Source of the DNA: Oryzobacter faecalis
GTDB lineage: Bacteria; Actinomycetota; Actinomycetes; Actinomycetales; Dermatophilaceae
DNA: 64,000 nt
Assembly (NCBI RefSeq): GCF_046764005.1
Contig: NZ_JBKOFW010000004.1
Coordinates: 1-64,000 of the forward strand
Direction of reading: 5' to 3'
The position numbers and the translations under genes were made by a program. Under the pieces are notes generated by a model. That model made no database searches. It was not told where the DNA came from and was given only the letters and a program-made list of their open reading frames with translations. Shown here piece after piece: positions 24,713 through 31,762 of this stretch. Every line of letters starts with the position of its first letter. Within the stretch, counting starts at the first letter, position 1.

Positions 24713-27390
24713 GCCGCCCCCGCGCATCGAGGGGCCACTCGACGTCGGGGGGACCGGGTCGAGGTCACGGCCCGGCTCCGGAGCCGGCCGGCGACGCGGC
24801 CGGCGCGCGTCCACAGCCACCAGAGCGCCACACCCGCCGCGAGGCCCGCGGCGAACCCGGTCCACGGGGTGTCCCGCATCTCCTGGAGCACCTGCCAGTG
24901 CACGACGTAGACGAAGAGCGACGCCGAGGCGAGCACCCTGAGGAGCGGCACGAGCAGCCGGGGGACCCTCGTCGTCGGGACCCAGACGACGAGGAGGACG
25001 ACGGCGAGGGTGAGCAGGTCGCGGCGCGGGTTCCCGGAGAAGGTCCCGACGGCCGGCACCGCCACGGCCGTGACGACGAGCCGCTCTCGGACGCCCCCCG
25101 CGGCGGCGGCCGCCCAGCCGAGGCAGAACAGCCAGAACACGACGAGCGCGGATCCCTGCATGTGCGGCACGGGCGGGAAGAGGACCTCCTTCCACCACAG
25201 CATCCCGAGGCCGCACAGGGCGAGCGGCAGCGCGAACGGGTGACGGCGCTGGAGCCGGTCGCCCCACGGCGTCGCGAGGAGCAGGGTCGTGGCGAGCAGC
25301 CCGACGACGACGGCCTCGACGAACCAGAACCGCCAGTTCGGTCCGAGCACCGCCTCGCCGAACAGCCAGTTGGCGAGCCCGACCGTCGCGCCCGCGTACT
25401 GTCCGGTGACCAGGTGCACGGTGCCGACGACCGCGAGCGTGGGGGCGACGACGCGGCCCACCGCCGTGAGGAGCCCCCGCGCTCGCGCGGCCCGCGGCTC
25501 CTCACCCATCCGGAACCGGGCCATGTTGTACCCGACGAGCACGAGGAGGGCGTGCGCCGTTCCCTGGAGGGTGAAGACGTGGGCGTGCGTGCCGACGATG
25601 AGGACGATGGCGAGGGCCCGCAGGACGACGCTCGTCTCGACCGTGCGAAGGGCCCGCCGGCCGCGCACCCGCGCCCGCCACGCCGCGCCGCCCGTCCCGG
25701 GGGTCGCCGGTGCGTGGGCGGCCGCGCGGGACTCGAGCTCGCGCAGGCTCATGAGGTGCCAGCCGCGGGGCAGGGCGCCCAGGCACTCCTCGACGTGGAG
25801 CGAGGCCTCGACGTAGGAGAGCGAGTCACCGCCCAGGGAGGTGAAGGAGTCGTCCGGGCCGACGTCCTCCCGGCCGAGGATCGACGCGTACCGCTGGGTC
25901 AGCGTGCCGTCGAGGCGCGGGGTGTCCGGTGGCCCCGTGGCGACGAGCCCGCTCAGCCGCGCGTAGTCGACCTTGCCGGTGGGGAGGACGGGCACGGCGT
26001 CGAGACCGAGCTCGGCGGGCTCGACGACCCGAACGCACCGGGTGGGCAGCGCAGCGCGGTGGGCCGCCGCCGCAGCGAGGCCACCGGTCCCGGCCACCGG
26101 CGTGCTGCCGGCCGCGCACACGACGAGGCCGGGTCCGCCGGCGACGCACCGGACGTCGCAGCCGTCGGCGCGCAGGGTGCGCTCGACGTGGTCGAGGTCG
26201 ACCCGGTGTCCGAGGACCTTGGCGACCCGCGACCTCCTGCCGGTGATCTCCAGCAGCCCGTCGTCGGTCCAGCGGCCGAGGTCGCCCGTGTGCAGGCGCT
26301 CGACGGTGCGGCCGAGGGCGAGGTCGGCCGGTCGCTCGGCGTACCCGAGCATGACGTTGGGACCGCTGTAGACGACCTCGTCGTCGACGAGCTCGATGTC
26401 CCCGCCGGGTACGGGCACGCCCACGACGTGCGGGTGGGTGGCCGCGAGATCCGGTGGGAGGTACGCCATCCGGGCCGTGGCCTCGGTCTGGCCGTACATG
26501 ACGAAGAGGTCGAAGCCCTTGGCGGCTCCGAGCCGGGCGAGGTCGACGACGCGGTCGGGGTCGAGCCGCCCCCCGGCCTGGGTGAGGGTGCGCAGGTGCG
26601 GGAGGTCGAGCGCGGCGAACCCCACCCGGTCGAGGAGGTCGACGCCGTGGGGGACCGTGGCGAGGGTCGTCACGGCGGCGTCGCGCGCGAGGTCCCAGAA
26701 GCAGGGGTCGGCGACGGAGAGGTCGGTGAGGACGACCGACGCCCCGGCGACGAGGTGGCTGTGCACGACGCTGAGCCCGTAGCAGTAGTGGACCGGGAGG
26801 CTGGTGACGGCCCGGTCGGTGCGGCGCACGGCGAGGTAGTCGGCGATGGCGAGGGCGTTGCTGCGCAGGTTCGCCCAGGAGAGCCGGACGAGCTTCGGCG
26901 ACCCCGTCGACCCGCTCGTGCTCATGAGGAGGGCGAGGTCGGGGTGGAGGGCATGGTGGGACCTCGCGCGGTGCACGGTCGTCGTGCCGTCGGGGTCGAC
27001 GGTGACGTCCGGGTCCCAGGCCCCGGCGAGGGCCCGTGCCGCGTCCCCGGGCCCGGGCGTCAGGAGGACGACGTGCCCGGCCGCGTGCGCCGCGAGGAGG
27101 CCGACGAGGGTGTGCAGGGTGTTCTCGCCCCGTACGTGGACGAGGCGGCGTTCGCCCCGGAGCCGGTGGGCGGTCGCCCTCACCCGGTCGGCGAGGTCGG
27201 CCCGCGTGAGCGAGACGAGCCGGCCGTCCTCGATGACGTGGACCGCCGGGTCGGTCGCGGCGCCGGGTCCGGTGCCGAGCCAGCCGCCCAGGTCACCGGC
27301 CGCAGGGTGCGCCGCCGGGTCGGCCCCGGGGCGCCCGGGGACGGGCGGGGGTGTGGGCCGGGCCGGGGCGGTCCGGGGGAGGACGGTCAC
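24304..27390 (-). CDS. Iron-box-controlled adenylation-carrier-acyltransferase fusion protein
   Basis: A 1028-residue open frame with an NRPS-like adenylation domain (about residues 30-480): STSGSTGSPK (about 155), YGQTEA (about 297), TGDLGRW (about 368) and PTGKVDY (about 470). A peptidyl-carrier domain follows (LGGDSLSY, about 520, the phosphopantetheine Ser), then an acyltransferase-3/OafA-type membrane domain with about ten helices (about 580-865, opening RTVETSVVLRALAIVLIVGTH). This suggests activation of an amino or aryl acid on the carrier and transfer to an acceptor at the membrane; the substrate is unknown. An IdeR/DtxR-type box overlaps the promoter, so iron repression is likely. 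The last 140 to 160 residues run antisense through the 3' end of the ABC-F gene and are low-complexity. A one-base frame change near 24765 would give a stop exactly at the domain end, so the true C-terminus is uncertain. Confidence 0.82.
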   Translation of the reverse strand: MTVLPRTAPARPTPPPVPGRPGADPAAHPAAGDLGGWLGTGPGAATDPAVHVIEDGRLVSLTRADLADRVRATAHRLRGERRLVHVRGENTLHTLVGLLAAHAAGHVVLLTPGPGDAARALAGAWDPDVTVDPDGTTTVHRARSHHALHPDLALLMSTSGSTGSPKLVRLSWANLRSNALAIADYLAVRRTDRAVTSLPVHYCYGLSVVHSHLVAGASVVLTDLSVADPCFWDLARDAAVTTLATVPHGVDLLDRVGFAALDLPHLRTLTQAGGRLDPDRVVDLARLGAAKGFDLFVMYGQTEATARMAYLPPDLAATHPHVVGVPVPGGDIELVDDEVVYSGPNVMLGYAERPADLALGRTVERLHTGDLGRWTDDGLLEITGRRSRVAKVLGHRVDLDHVERTLRADGCDVRCVAGGPGLVVCAAGSTPVAGTGGLAAAAAHRAALPTRCVRVVEPAELGLDAVPVLPTGKVDYARLSGLVATGPPDTPRLDGTLTQRYASILGREDVGPDDSFTSLGGDSLSYVEASLHVEECLGALPRGWHLMSLRELESRAAAHAPATPGTGGAAWRARVRGRRALRTVETSVVLRALAIVLIVGTHAHVFTLQGTAHALLVLVGYNMARFRMGEEPRAARARGLLTAVGRVVAPTLAVVGTVHLVTGQYAGATVGLANWLFGEAVLGPNWRFWFVEAVVVGLLATTLLLATPWGDRLQRRHPFALPLALCGLGMLWWKEVLFPPVPHMQGSALVVFWLFCLGWAAAAAGGVRERLVVTAVAVPAVGTFSGNPRRDLLTLAVVLLVVWVPTTRVPRLLVPLLRVLASASLFVYVVHWQVLQEMRDTPWTGFAAGLAAGVALWWLWTRAGRVAGRLRSRAVTSTRSPRRRVAPRCAGAAQPTRSAASSHSSSSDSRSSTISRSSRFSPRTRSWSVAAAAICACTFSSRSARRASCFSTRAMTLRASRSSAGLAVEPGEGGPPAVPAGPGGATLAPSRAATSARSARYCSTPPGRSRSRRSPSRATCRSHTRSSR

Positions 27391-27398
27391 GGGAGCCC

Positions 27399-27404
27399 AC
27401 TGTA
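27399..27404 (-). promoter_or_regulatory. -10 element of the adenylation/acyltransferase gene
   Basis: Minus-strand TACAGT, 8 nt before the GTG at 27390, directly downstream of the iron box. Confidence 0.5.
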
Positions 27405-27405
27405 G

Positions 27406-27424
27406 TGAGGTAAGCCTTACCTAC
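27406..27424 (-). promoter_or_regulatory. IdeR/DtxR-type iron box
   Basis: Core palindrome AGGTAAG-C-CTTACCT (27408-27422). Against the 19-bp consensus TTAGGTTAGGCTAACCTAA the minus strand matches 15 of 19 positions. It sits in the -35/-10 spacer, where an iron-loaded repressor would block transcription. Binding is inferred from the match. Confidence 0.75.
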
Positions 27425-27456
27425 CAAGCGGCGCCGTGGTGATCCCACGCACGGGC

Positions 27457-27954
27457 TCAGCGAGCGGCCTCGAAGGGTCGCAGGAGCCGGCGCAGGAGGG
27501 CGGCGAGCTCACCCCGCTCGTCCGGGCCGAGCTCGGCGAGGAGGTCGTGCTCGTGCGAGATCAGGTCGGCCATGGCCGCGTCGACGACGCCCATGCCGGC
27601 CGGGGTGAGCCGCACGATGACGCCGCGTCGGTCGCTCGGCGCCGGGTGCCGCTCGACGAACCCGCGCGCCGCCAGCCGGTCGACCCGGTTCGTCATGGTC
27701 CCGCTCGTCACGAGGGTCTCGGAGACGAGCTGGCCCGGGCTGAGCTCGTAGGGCGTGCCGGCGCGGCGCAGGGCCGACAGCACGTCGAACTCCCAGCCGT
27801 CGAGGCCGTGCTCGGTGAAGGCCGCCCCGCGGGCCCGGTCCAGGCGCCGGGCGAGGCGGGACACGCGCGAGAGCACCTCGAGCGGGGAGACATCGAGGTC
27901 GGGGCGCTCGCGGCGCCATGCGGAGACGATACGGTCGACATCGTCAGCGGCCAT
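27457..27954 (-). CDS. MarR-family transcriptional regulator
   Basis: A 165-residue winged-helix regulator. The DNA-binding part runs about residues 50-115 (SPGQLVSETLVTSGTMTNRVDRLAARGFVER, then the basic wing SDRRGVIVRLTPAG), flanked by dimerisation helices. ATG at 27954 chosen because it is exactly 7 nt after a -10 (TAGAGT) and because the nine-residue upstream extension overlaps that promoter. It is divergent from the trans-aconitate methyltransferase homologue with a palindrome in between. Confidence 0.9.
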   Translation of the reverse strand: MAADDVDRIVSAWRRERPDLDVSPLEVLSRVSRLARRLDRARGAAFTEHGLDGWEFDVLSALRRAGTPYELSPGQLVSETLVTSGTMTNRVDRLAARGFVERHPAPSDRRGVIVRLTPAGMGVVDAAMADLISHEHDLLAELGPDERGELAALLRRLLRPFEAAR

Positions 27955-27961
27955 GCGCGGG

Positions 27962-27967
27962 ACTCTA
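27962..27967 (-). promoter_or_regulatory. -10 element of leaderless marR
   Basis: Minus-strand TAGAGT with exactly 7 nt before the ATG at 27954. Confidence 0.5.
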
Positions 27968-27981
27968 CTCCGCGTCAACAT

Positions 27982-27995
27982 TCTTGATGTCGAGA
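27982..27995. promoter_or_regulatory. MarR-type operator between marR and tam
   Basis: TCTTGATGTCGAGA is a near-perfect palindrome of the form TCTNGA-N2-TCNAGA, a common actinobacterial MarR site. It lies upstream of both divergent genes in an A/T-richer patch. Confidence 0.55.
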
Positions 27996-28016
27996 TGAAT
28001 TGCCCCGGGAGGCACG

Positions 28017-28877
28017 ATGAGCGCGAGCGGTAGCTGGGACCCGACGGCCTACTCGCGGTTCTCCGACGAGCGCAGCCGCCCGTTCTCCGACCTCGTGTCG
28101 CAGGTCCGTGCCGAGAGCCCGTCCCTCGTCGTCGACCTCGGCTGCGGCCACGGTCCGGCGACCCTCACCCTCGCCCGGCTGTGGCCGGACGCCCGGGTGG
28201 TCGGTGTCGACTCCAGCGAGTCGATGCTCGAGGCCGCCCGCGAGCTCGACCGCGAGGGTCGCGTCGAGTGGGTCCAGTCCGACCTGCGCGAGTGGGACCC
28301 CGCCTCGCTCGGCCAGGCGCCCGACGTCATCGTCACCAGCTCGACGCTGCAGTGGGTCTCCGGTCACCTCGACCTCCTCGACGTCTGGGTCGCGTCGCTC
28401 TCCGACGGCGGCTGGTTCGCCCTCCAGGTCCCGGGCAACTTCGACGCGCCGTCGCACCGCCTCATGCGCGAGACGGCCGAGCACCACGAGCGGTCCGGCG
28501 AGCTGACCGCAGCCCTCGACCTCCCCGCCGTCGGCGAGCCGGCCACCTACCTGCGCTACCTCCACCGGCTCGGCTGCGAGGTCGATGCCTGGGAGACGAC
28601 CTACCTCCACGTGCTCGACCCCGAGGGCGTCGACGACAACCCGGTCCTCACCTGGGTGCGCGCGACCGGGCTGCGCCCGGTGCTCGACATCCTCACCGAC
28701 GACGCCGAGCTCGAGTCCTTCCTCGAGCCGTACCGGGAGGCCCTGGCGGCGGCGTACCCGAGGACGGCCGCGGGTGTGCTCTTCCCGTTCCGCCGCGTCT
28801 TCGCCGTCGGTCGCAGGAGCGGCCGGGCGGAGGCCGAGGCGACGTCGTCGGAGGTCGCGATCGACCCGGAAGGCTGA
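28017..28877 (+). CDS. tam: Trans-aconitate 2-methyltransferase homologue
   Basis: A 286-residue SAM-dependent methyltransferase. The start SWDPTAYSRFSDERSRPFSDL (about residues 6-26) and motif I VVDLGCGHGPATL (about 38-50) are characteristic of Tam, followed by VDSSESMLEAA, TSSTLQWV and LQVPGNFDAPSH. Tam methylates trans-aconitate, an inhibitor formed from cis-aconitate. ATG with a GGGAGG ribosome binding site 4 nt upstream. Probably controlled by the divergent MarR protein. The exact substrate is inferred from family resemblance. Confidence 0.85.
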   Translation: MSASGSWDPTAYSRFSDERSRPFSDLVSQVRAESPSLVVDLGCGHGPATLTLARLWPDARVVGVDSSESMLEAARELDREGRVEWVQSDLREWDPASLGQAPDVIVTSSTLQWVSGHLDLLDVWVASLSDGGWFALQVPGNFDAPSHRLMRETAEHHERSGELTAALDLPAVGEPATYLRYLHRLGCEVDAWETTYLHVLDPEGVDDNPVLTWVRATGLRPVLDILTDDAELESFLEPYREALAAAYPRTAAGVLFPFRRVFAVGRRSGRAEAEATSSEVAIDPEG

Positions 28878-28900
28878 CGCCTCCCGGTCACGCTGGCCGT

Positions 28901-29560
28901 TCAGGGCCGGGTGGGCTCGTCTGCGGTGAGGGTGGGCCTGGCCTCGAGTCCCGTGAGGCCGTTCCACGCGAGGTTGACGACGTGGGCCGCGACCTCGTGC
29001 TTCTTGAACTTGCGCGAGTCGAGCCACCACTGGCCGGTGAGCGCCACCATCCCGACGAGCATCTGCGCGTACATCGGGGCGGCCTTGGGGTCGAGGCGGT
29101 GCTCCTTGAACTGCGCCGCGAGGATGTGCTCGACCTGGCTGGCGATGTCGCTCATCAGGCTCGCGAAGGAGCCCGTGGCCTGGCCGGTCGGGCTGTCGCG
29201 CACGAGGATCCGGAAGCCGTCCGTCGAACCCTCGACGTAGTCGAGCAGGGCGAGGGCCGCCCGTTCGATGATCTGGCGGGAGGTGCCGCCGCTCGCGAGG
29301 GCTGCGGTGACGCCGCCGAGGAGGCTCTGGATCTCGCGGTCGACGACGACGGCGTAGAGGCCCTCCTTGCCGCCGAAGTGCTCGTAGACGACGGGTTTGG
29401 AGACACCCGCGCTGTGGGCGATCTCCTCGATGGTCGCGCCCTCGAACCCCTTGTCCGCGAACTGCTTGCGGCCGATGCCGATGAGCTGCTCGCGCCGTTC
29501 GCGGCCGGTCATCCGGGCACGGCCGGACTTCGGCGGCTTGGTCGTCATGGGGTCGCTCAC
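28901..29560 (-). CDS. TetR-family transcriptional regulator
   Basis: A 219-residue regulator. A basic, disordered head precedes the helix-turn-helix at about residues 20-65 (REQLIGIGRKQFADKGFEG, TIEEIAHSAGVSKPVVYEHF). The helical C-terminal domain includes the conserved GQWWLDSRKF segment seen in a widespread actinobacterial TetR group. GTG at 29560 is preceded by minus-strand CAGAAT at a 5-nt gap. The gene is convergent with tam; targets unknown. Confidence 0.88.
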   Translation of the reverse strand: MSDPMTTKPPKSGRARMTGRERREQLIGIGRKQFADKGFEGATIEEIAHSAGVSKPVVYEHFGGKEGLYAVVVDREIQSLLGGVTAALASGGTSRQIIERAALALLDYVEGSTDGFRILVRDSPTGQATGSFASLMSDIASQVEHILAAQFKEHRLDPKAAPMYAQMLVGMVALTGQWWLDSRKFKKHEVAAHVVNLAWNGLTGLEARPTLTADEPTRP

Positions 29561-29655
29561 CCGGCCATTCTGCCCCCGTCGGGATGCCGCTGCCCGGCGG
29601 CCCGCGCGCTGAGCGGCGGGTCGCCGGAGGGGCGGTCGTGGGGGGAGGGGTCGAC

Positions 29656-29661
29656 TACCCT
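29656..29661 (+). promoter_or_regulatory. -10 element upstream of tRNA-Gln-like gene
   Basis: TACCCT about 33 nt before the tRNA 5' end; the predicted start near 29668 gives a leader of about 27 nt. Confidence 0.35.
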
Positions 29662-29694
29662 CGCTGTGTCGCCGCTGCGCCGGACGGGCGGCGT

Positions 29695-29773
29695 TCCCCG
29701 GTTGGTCTGCTGGCAGGGCCCGCCTGACTTTGAATCAGGACAAGCGACGTAGGTTCGATTCCTACCCGGGGAG
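29695..29773 (+). tRNA. Atypical tRNA, anticodon TTG (tRNA-Gln-like)
   Basis: Cloverleaf: acceptor TCCCCGG/CCGGGGA (29695-29701/29766-29772), D stem GGTC/GGCC, anticodon stem CCTGA/TCAGG with loop CTTTGAA (anticodon TTG at 29730-29732), and T arm GTAGG-TTCGATT-CCTAC. Discriminator G73; CCA is not encoded. Oddities are two residues instead of one between the D and anticodon stems, and a 9-nt variable loop, giving 79 nt. It reads codon CAA if charged with Gln. It may be a divergent or specialised tRNA rather than the main tRNA-Gln. Confidence 0.65.
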
Positions 29774-29925
29774 CAGGGGCAGCCGAGCGGCGCTCGGCCT
29801 GCCGCGGCGCCTACCCGGCGAGCAGTGAGCGCACGATGCCGTCCCTCGCCCTCGCCCTCGCCTTCGTCCTCGACGCCACTCTCGCCCCGACGCTCCATGA
29901 CCGGCCGGGCCACACACTCGGGCAA

Positions 29926-29982
29926 AAACCACGAAAACGGGCGCCCGCATCTCTTTACTTCGGTGGGGGTTGGTGGTTTGAT
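29926..29982 (+). promoter_or_regulatory. Promoter and putative operators of the fructose PTS operon
   Basis: -35 TTTACT (29954-29959), a 17-bp spacer and -10 TTTGAT (29977-29982) lie in an A/T-richer patch. Inverted half-sites AAACCAC (29926-29932) and GTGGTTT (29973-29979, overlapping the -10) flank it and are candidate sites for the DeoR-type regulator encoded first in the operon. Confidence 0.5.
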
Positions 29983-30029
29983 GGTCACCACGAGGTCCAC
30001 CGAGGGGCCGCCGAGGACGAGGGAGTCCG

Positions 30030-30791
30030 ATGTACGCAGCGGAGCGGCAGCAGCGCATCCTCACCGAGGCGCGCCGGGCCGGCCGGGTCGAGGTCGCCTC
30101 CCTCGCCGACTCCCTGGGCGTCGCCACCGAGACGGTCCGCCGCGACCTCACCGCCCTCGAGCAGCGGGGCGCCCTCCGCCGGGTCCACGGCGGCGCGATC
30201 CCCGTCGAGCGCCTCGAGCTCGAGCCCACGCTGGCCGCACGCTCCTCCCGCCTCACCGACGTCAAGCGCCGCATCGCGGCCCGCGTCCTCGACGAGCTCC
30301 CCACGGGCGGAACGGTTCTCCTCGACGCCGGCTCCACGACGCAGGCCGTCGTCCAGCTGCTCCCGCCCGACCTCGACCTCACCGTCGTCACGAACTCCGT
30401 CGCCGCAGCGGCCACCCTGAGCACCCATCCCGGCGTCAGCCTCTACCTCCTCGGCGGACGGGTCCGCGGGGTCACCGGTGCCGCCGTCGGGGAGTGGGCG
30501 ACCCACGCCCTCGAGGGCGTCGTCGTCGACGTCGCGGTCCTCGGCACCAACGGGTTCTCGGCCCGCCGCGGGCTGACGACGCCCGACCAGGCCGAGGCAC
30601 TGGTCAAGGGCGCCATGGTCCGCAGTGCCCGCCGGGTCGTCGTCGCCACCGACTCCAGCAAGGCGGGCGACGACCACCTCCACCGCTTCGCGCGGCTCGA
30701 CGAGGTCGACCTCCTCGTCACGGACACCGACCTCTCCGACGAGGTCGCCGCCGAGGTGCGCGCGGCCGGTCCTCAGGTGGTGACGGCGTGA
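30030..30791 (+). CDS. fruR: DeoR-family regulator of the fructose operon
   Basis: A 253-residue protein. It has the DeoR N-terminal winged helix-turn-helix (RQQRILTEARRAGRVEVASL, then VATETVRRDLTALEQRG, about residues 6-55) and a C-terminal sugar-phosphate sensor domain with the family motifs LLDAGSTTQAV, VVTNSVAAA, LGTNGFSARRGLTTPD and ATDSSKAG. In related operons the effector is fructose-1-phosphate or fructose-1,6-bisphosphate. Its stop overlaps the fruK start (GTGA), so it is translated with the genes it probably controls. The symbol is assigned from context. Confidence 0.9.
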   Translation: MYAAERQQRILTEARRAGRVEVASLADSLGVATETVRRDLTALEQRGALRRVHGGAIPVERLELEPTLAARSSRLTDVKRRIAARVLDELPTGGTVLLDAGSTTQAVVQLLPPDLDLTVVTNSVAAAATLSTHPGVSLYLLGGRVRGVTGAAVGEWATHALEGVVVDVAVLGTNGFSARRGLTTPDQAEALVKGAMVRSARRVVVATDSSKAGDDHLHRFARLDEVDLLVTDTDLSDEVAAEVRAAGPQVVTA

Positions 30792-31735
30792 TCGTCACCC
30801 TGACCCCCAACCCGAGCATCGACCGGGCCATCACGATCGAGGCCCTCCACCGGGGCGAGGTCCACCGCGCGACGGGCAGCCGCATCGACCCGGGCGGCAA
30901 GGGCGTCAACGTCTCCCGGGCGCTCGCCGCGCAGGGTGCCGACACCGTGGCCGTCCTCCCTGCGGGGGGTCCCGAGGGGCACCTCATGGAGGAGCTCCTC
31001 GACGCCGCGGGGGTCGCGCGCCGCAGCGTGCCGGTCAGCGGCTCCCTCCGGATGAACGTCAGCGTCCTCGAGCCCGACGGCACGACGACCAAGCTCAACG
31101 AGCCCGGCCCCACCCTCGCCGAGTCCGAGGTCGACGCCCTCCTCCACGAGACCCTGGAGGCGGCCCGGACCGCCACGTGGGTCGTCGGCTGCGGCAGCCT
31201 CCCGCCGGGCGTGCCCTCCGGGCTGTACGCGCAGCTCGTCACCCGGGGACGCGAGCTCGGTGTCAAGGTCGCCGTCGACTCCAGCGGCAGCCCGATGACG
31301 ACCGCCGTCGACGCCCGCCCGAGCCTGGTCAAGCCCAACCACGAGGAGCTCGCCGAGCTCGTCGGGCGGGACCTGCCCACCCTCGGCGACGTCGTCGCCG
31401 CCGCCCGGGACCTCGTGGAGGGCGGCATCGAGGTCGTCGCCGTGAGCCTCGGCGGCGACGGCGCCGTCCTCGTGACCGCCGACGAGCTCGTCCACGCGCG
31501 GGCCACCATCACCGCCCCCCTGTCCACCGTGGGCGCCGGCGACTGCATGCTCGCCGGCCTGCTCCACGGCCTGTCGAGCGGGATGACCCCCGCCGACGCC
31601 CTCGCCACCGCCGTCACCTGGGGCGCCGCCGCCGTCACCCTCCCCGGCAGCCGCGTCCCGACGCCCGACGACCTCCACGGCATCCCCGTCGAGGTCACCC
31701 GCACCCCCGACCCCCACCTCGTCCTGGGCCACTGA
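30788..31735 (+). CDS. fruK: 1-phosphofructokinase
   Basis: A 315-residue PfkB-family kinase converting fructose-1-phosphate to fructose-1,6-bisphosphate. N-terminal LTPNPSIDRAITI is typical of FruK/LacC. Substrate-binding GGKGVNVSRALAAQG lies at about residues 36-50, with VKPNHEELAELVGR in the middle. The C-terminal PfkB signature STVGAGDCMLAGLL (about 245-258) contains the catalytic Asp. GTG start overlaps the regulator stop. fruA follows after 27 bp. Confidence 0.95.
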   Translation: MIVTLTPNPSIDRAITIEALHRGEVHRATGSRIDPGGKGVNVSRALAAQGADTVAVLPAGGPEGHLMEELLDAAGVARRSVPVSGSLRMNVSVLEPDGTTTKLNEPGPTLAESEVDALLHETLEAARTATWVVGCGSLPPGVPSGLYAQLVTRGRELGVKVAVDSSGSPMTTAVDARPSLVKPNHEELAELVGRDLPTLGDVVAAARDLVEGGIEVVAVSLGGDGAVLVTADELVHARATITAPLSTVGAGDCMLAGLLHGLSSGMTPADALATAVTWGAAAVTLPGSRVPTPDDLHGIPVEVTRTPDPHLVLGH

Positions 31736-31762
31736 CACAGGCGCCCTGAAAGGAACCCCGCC

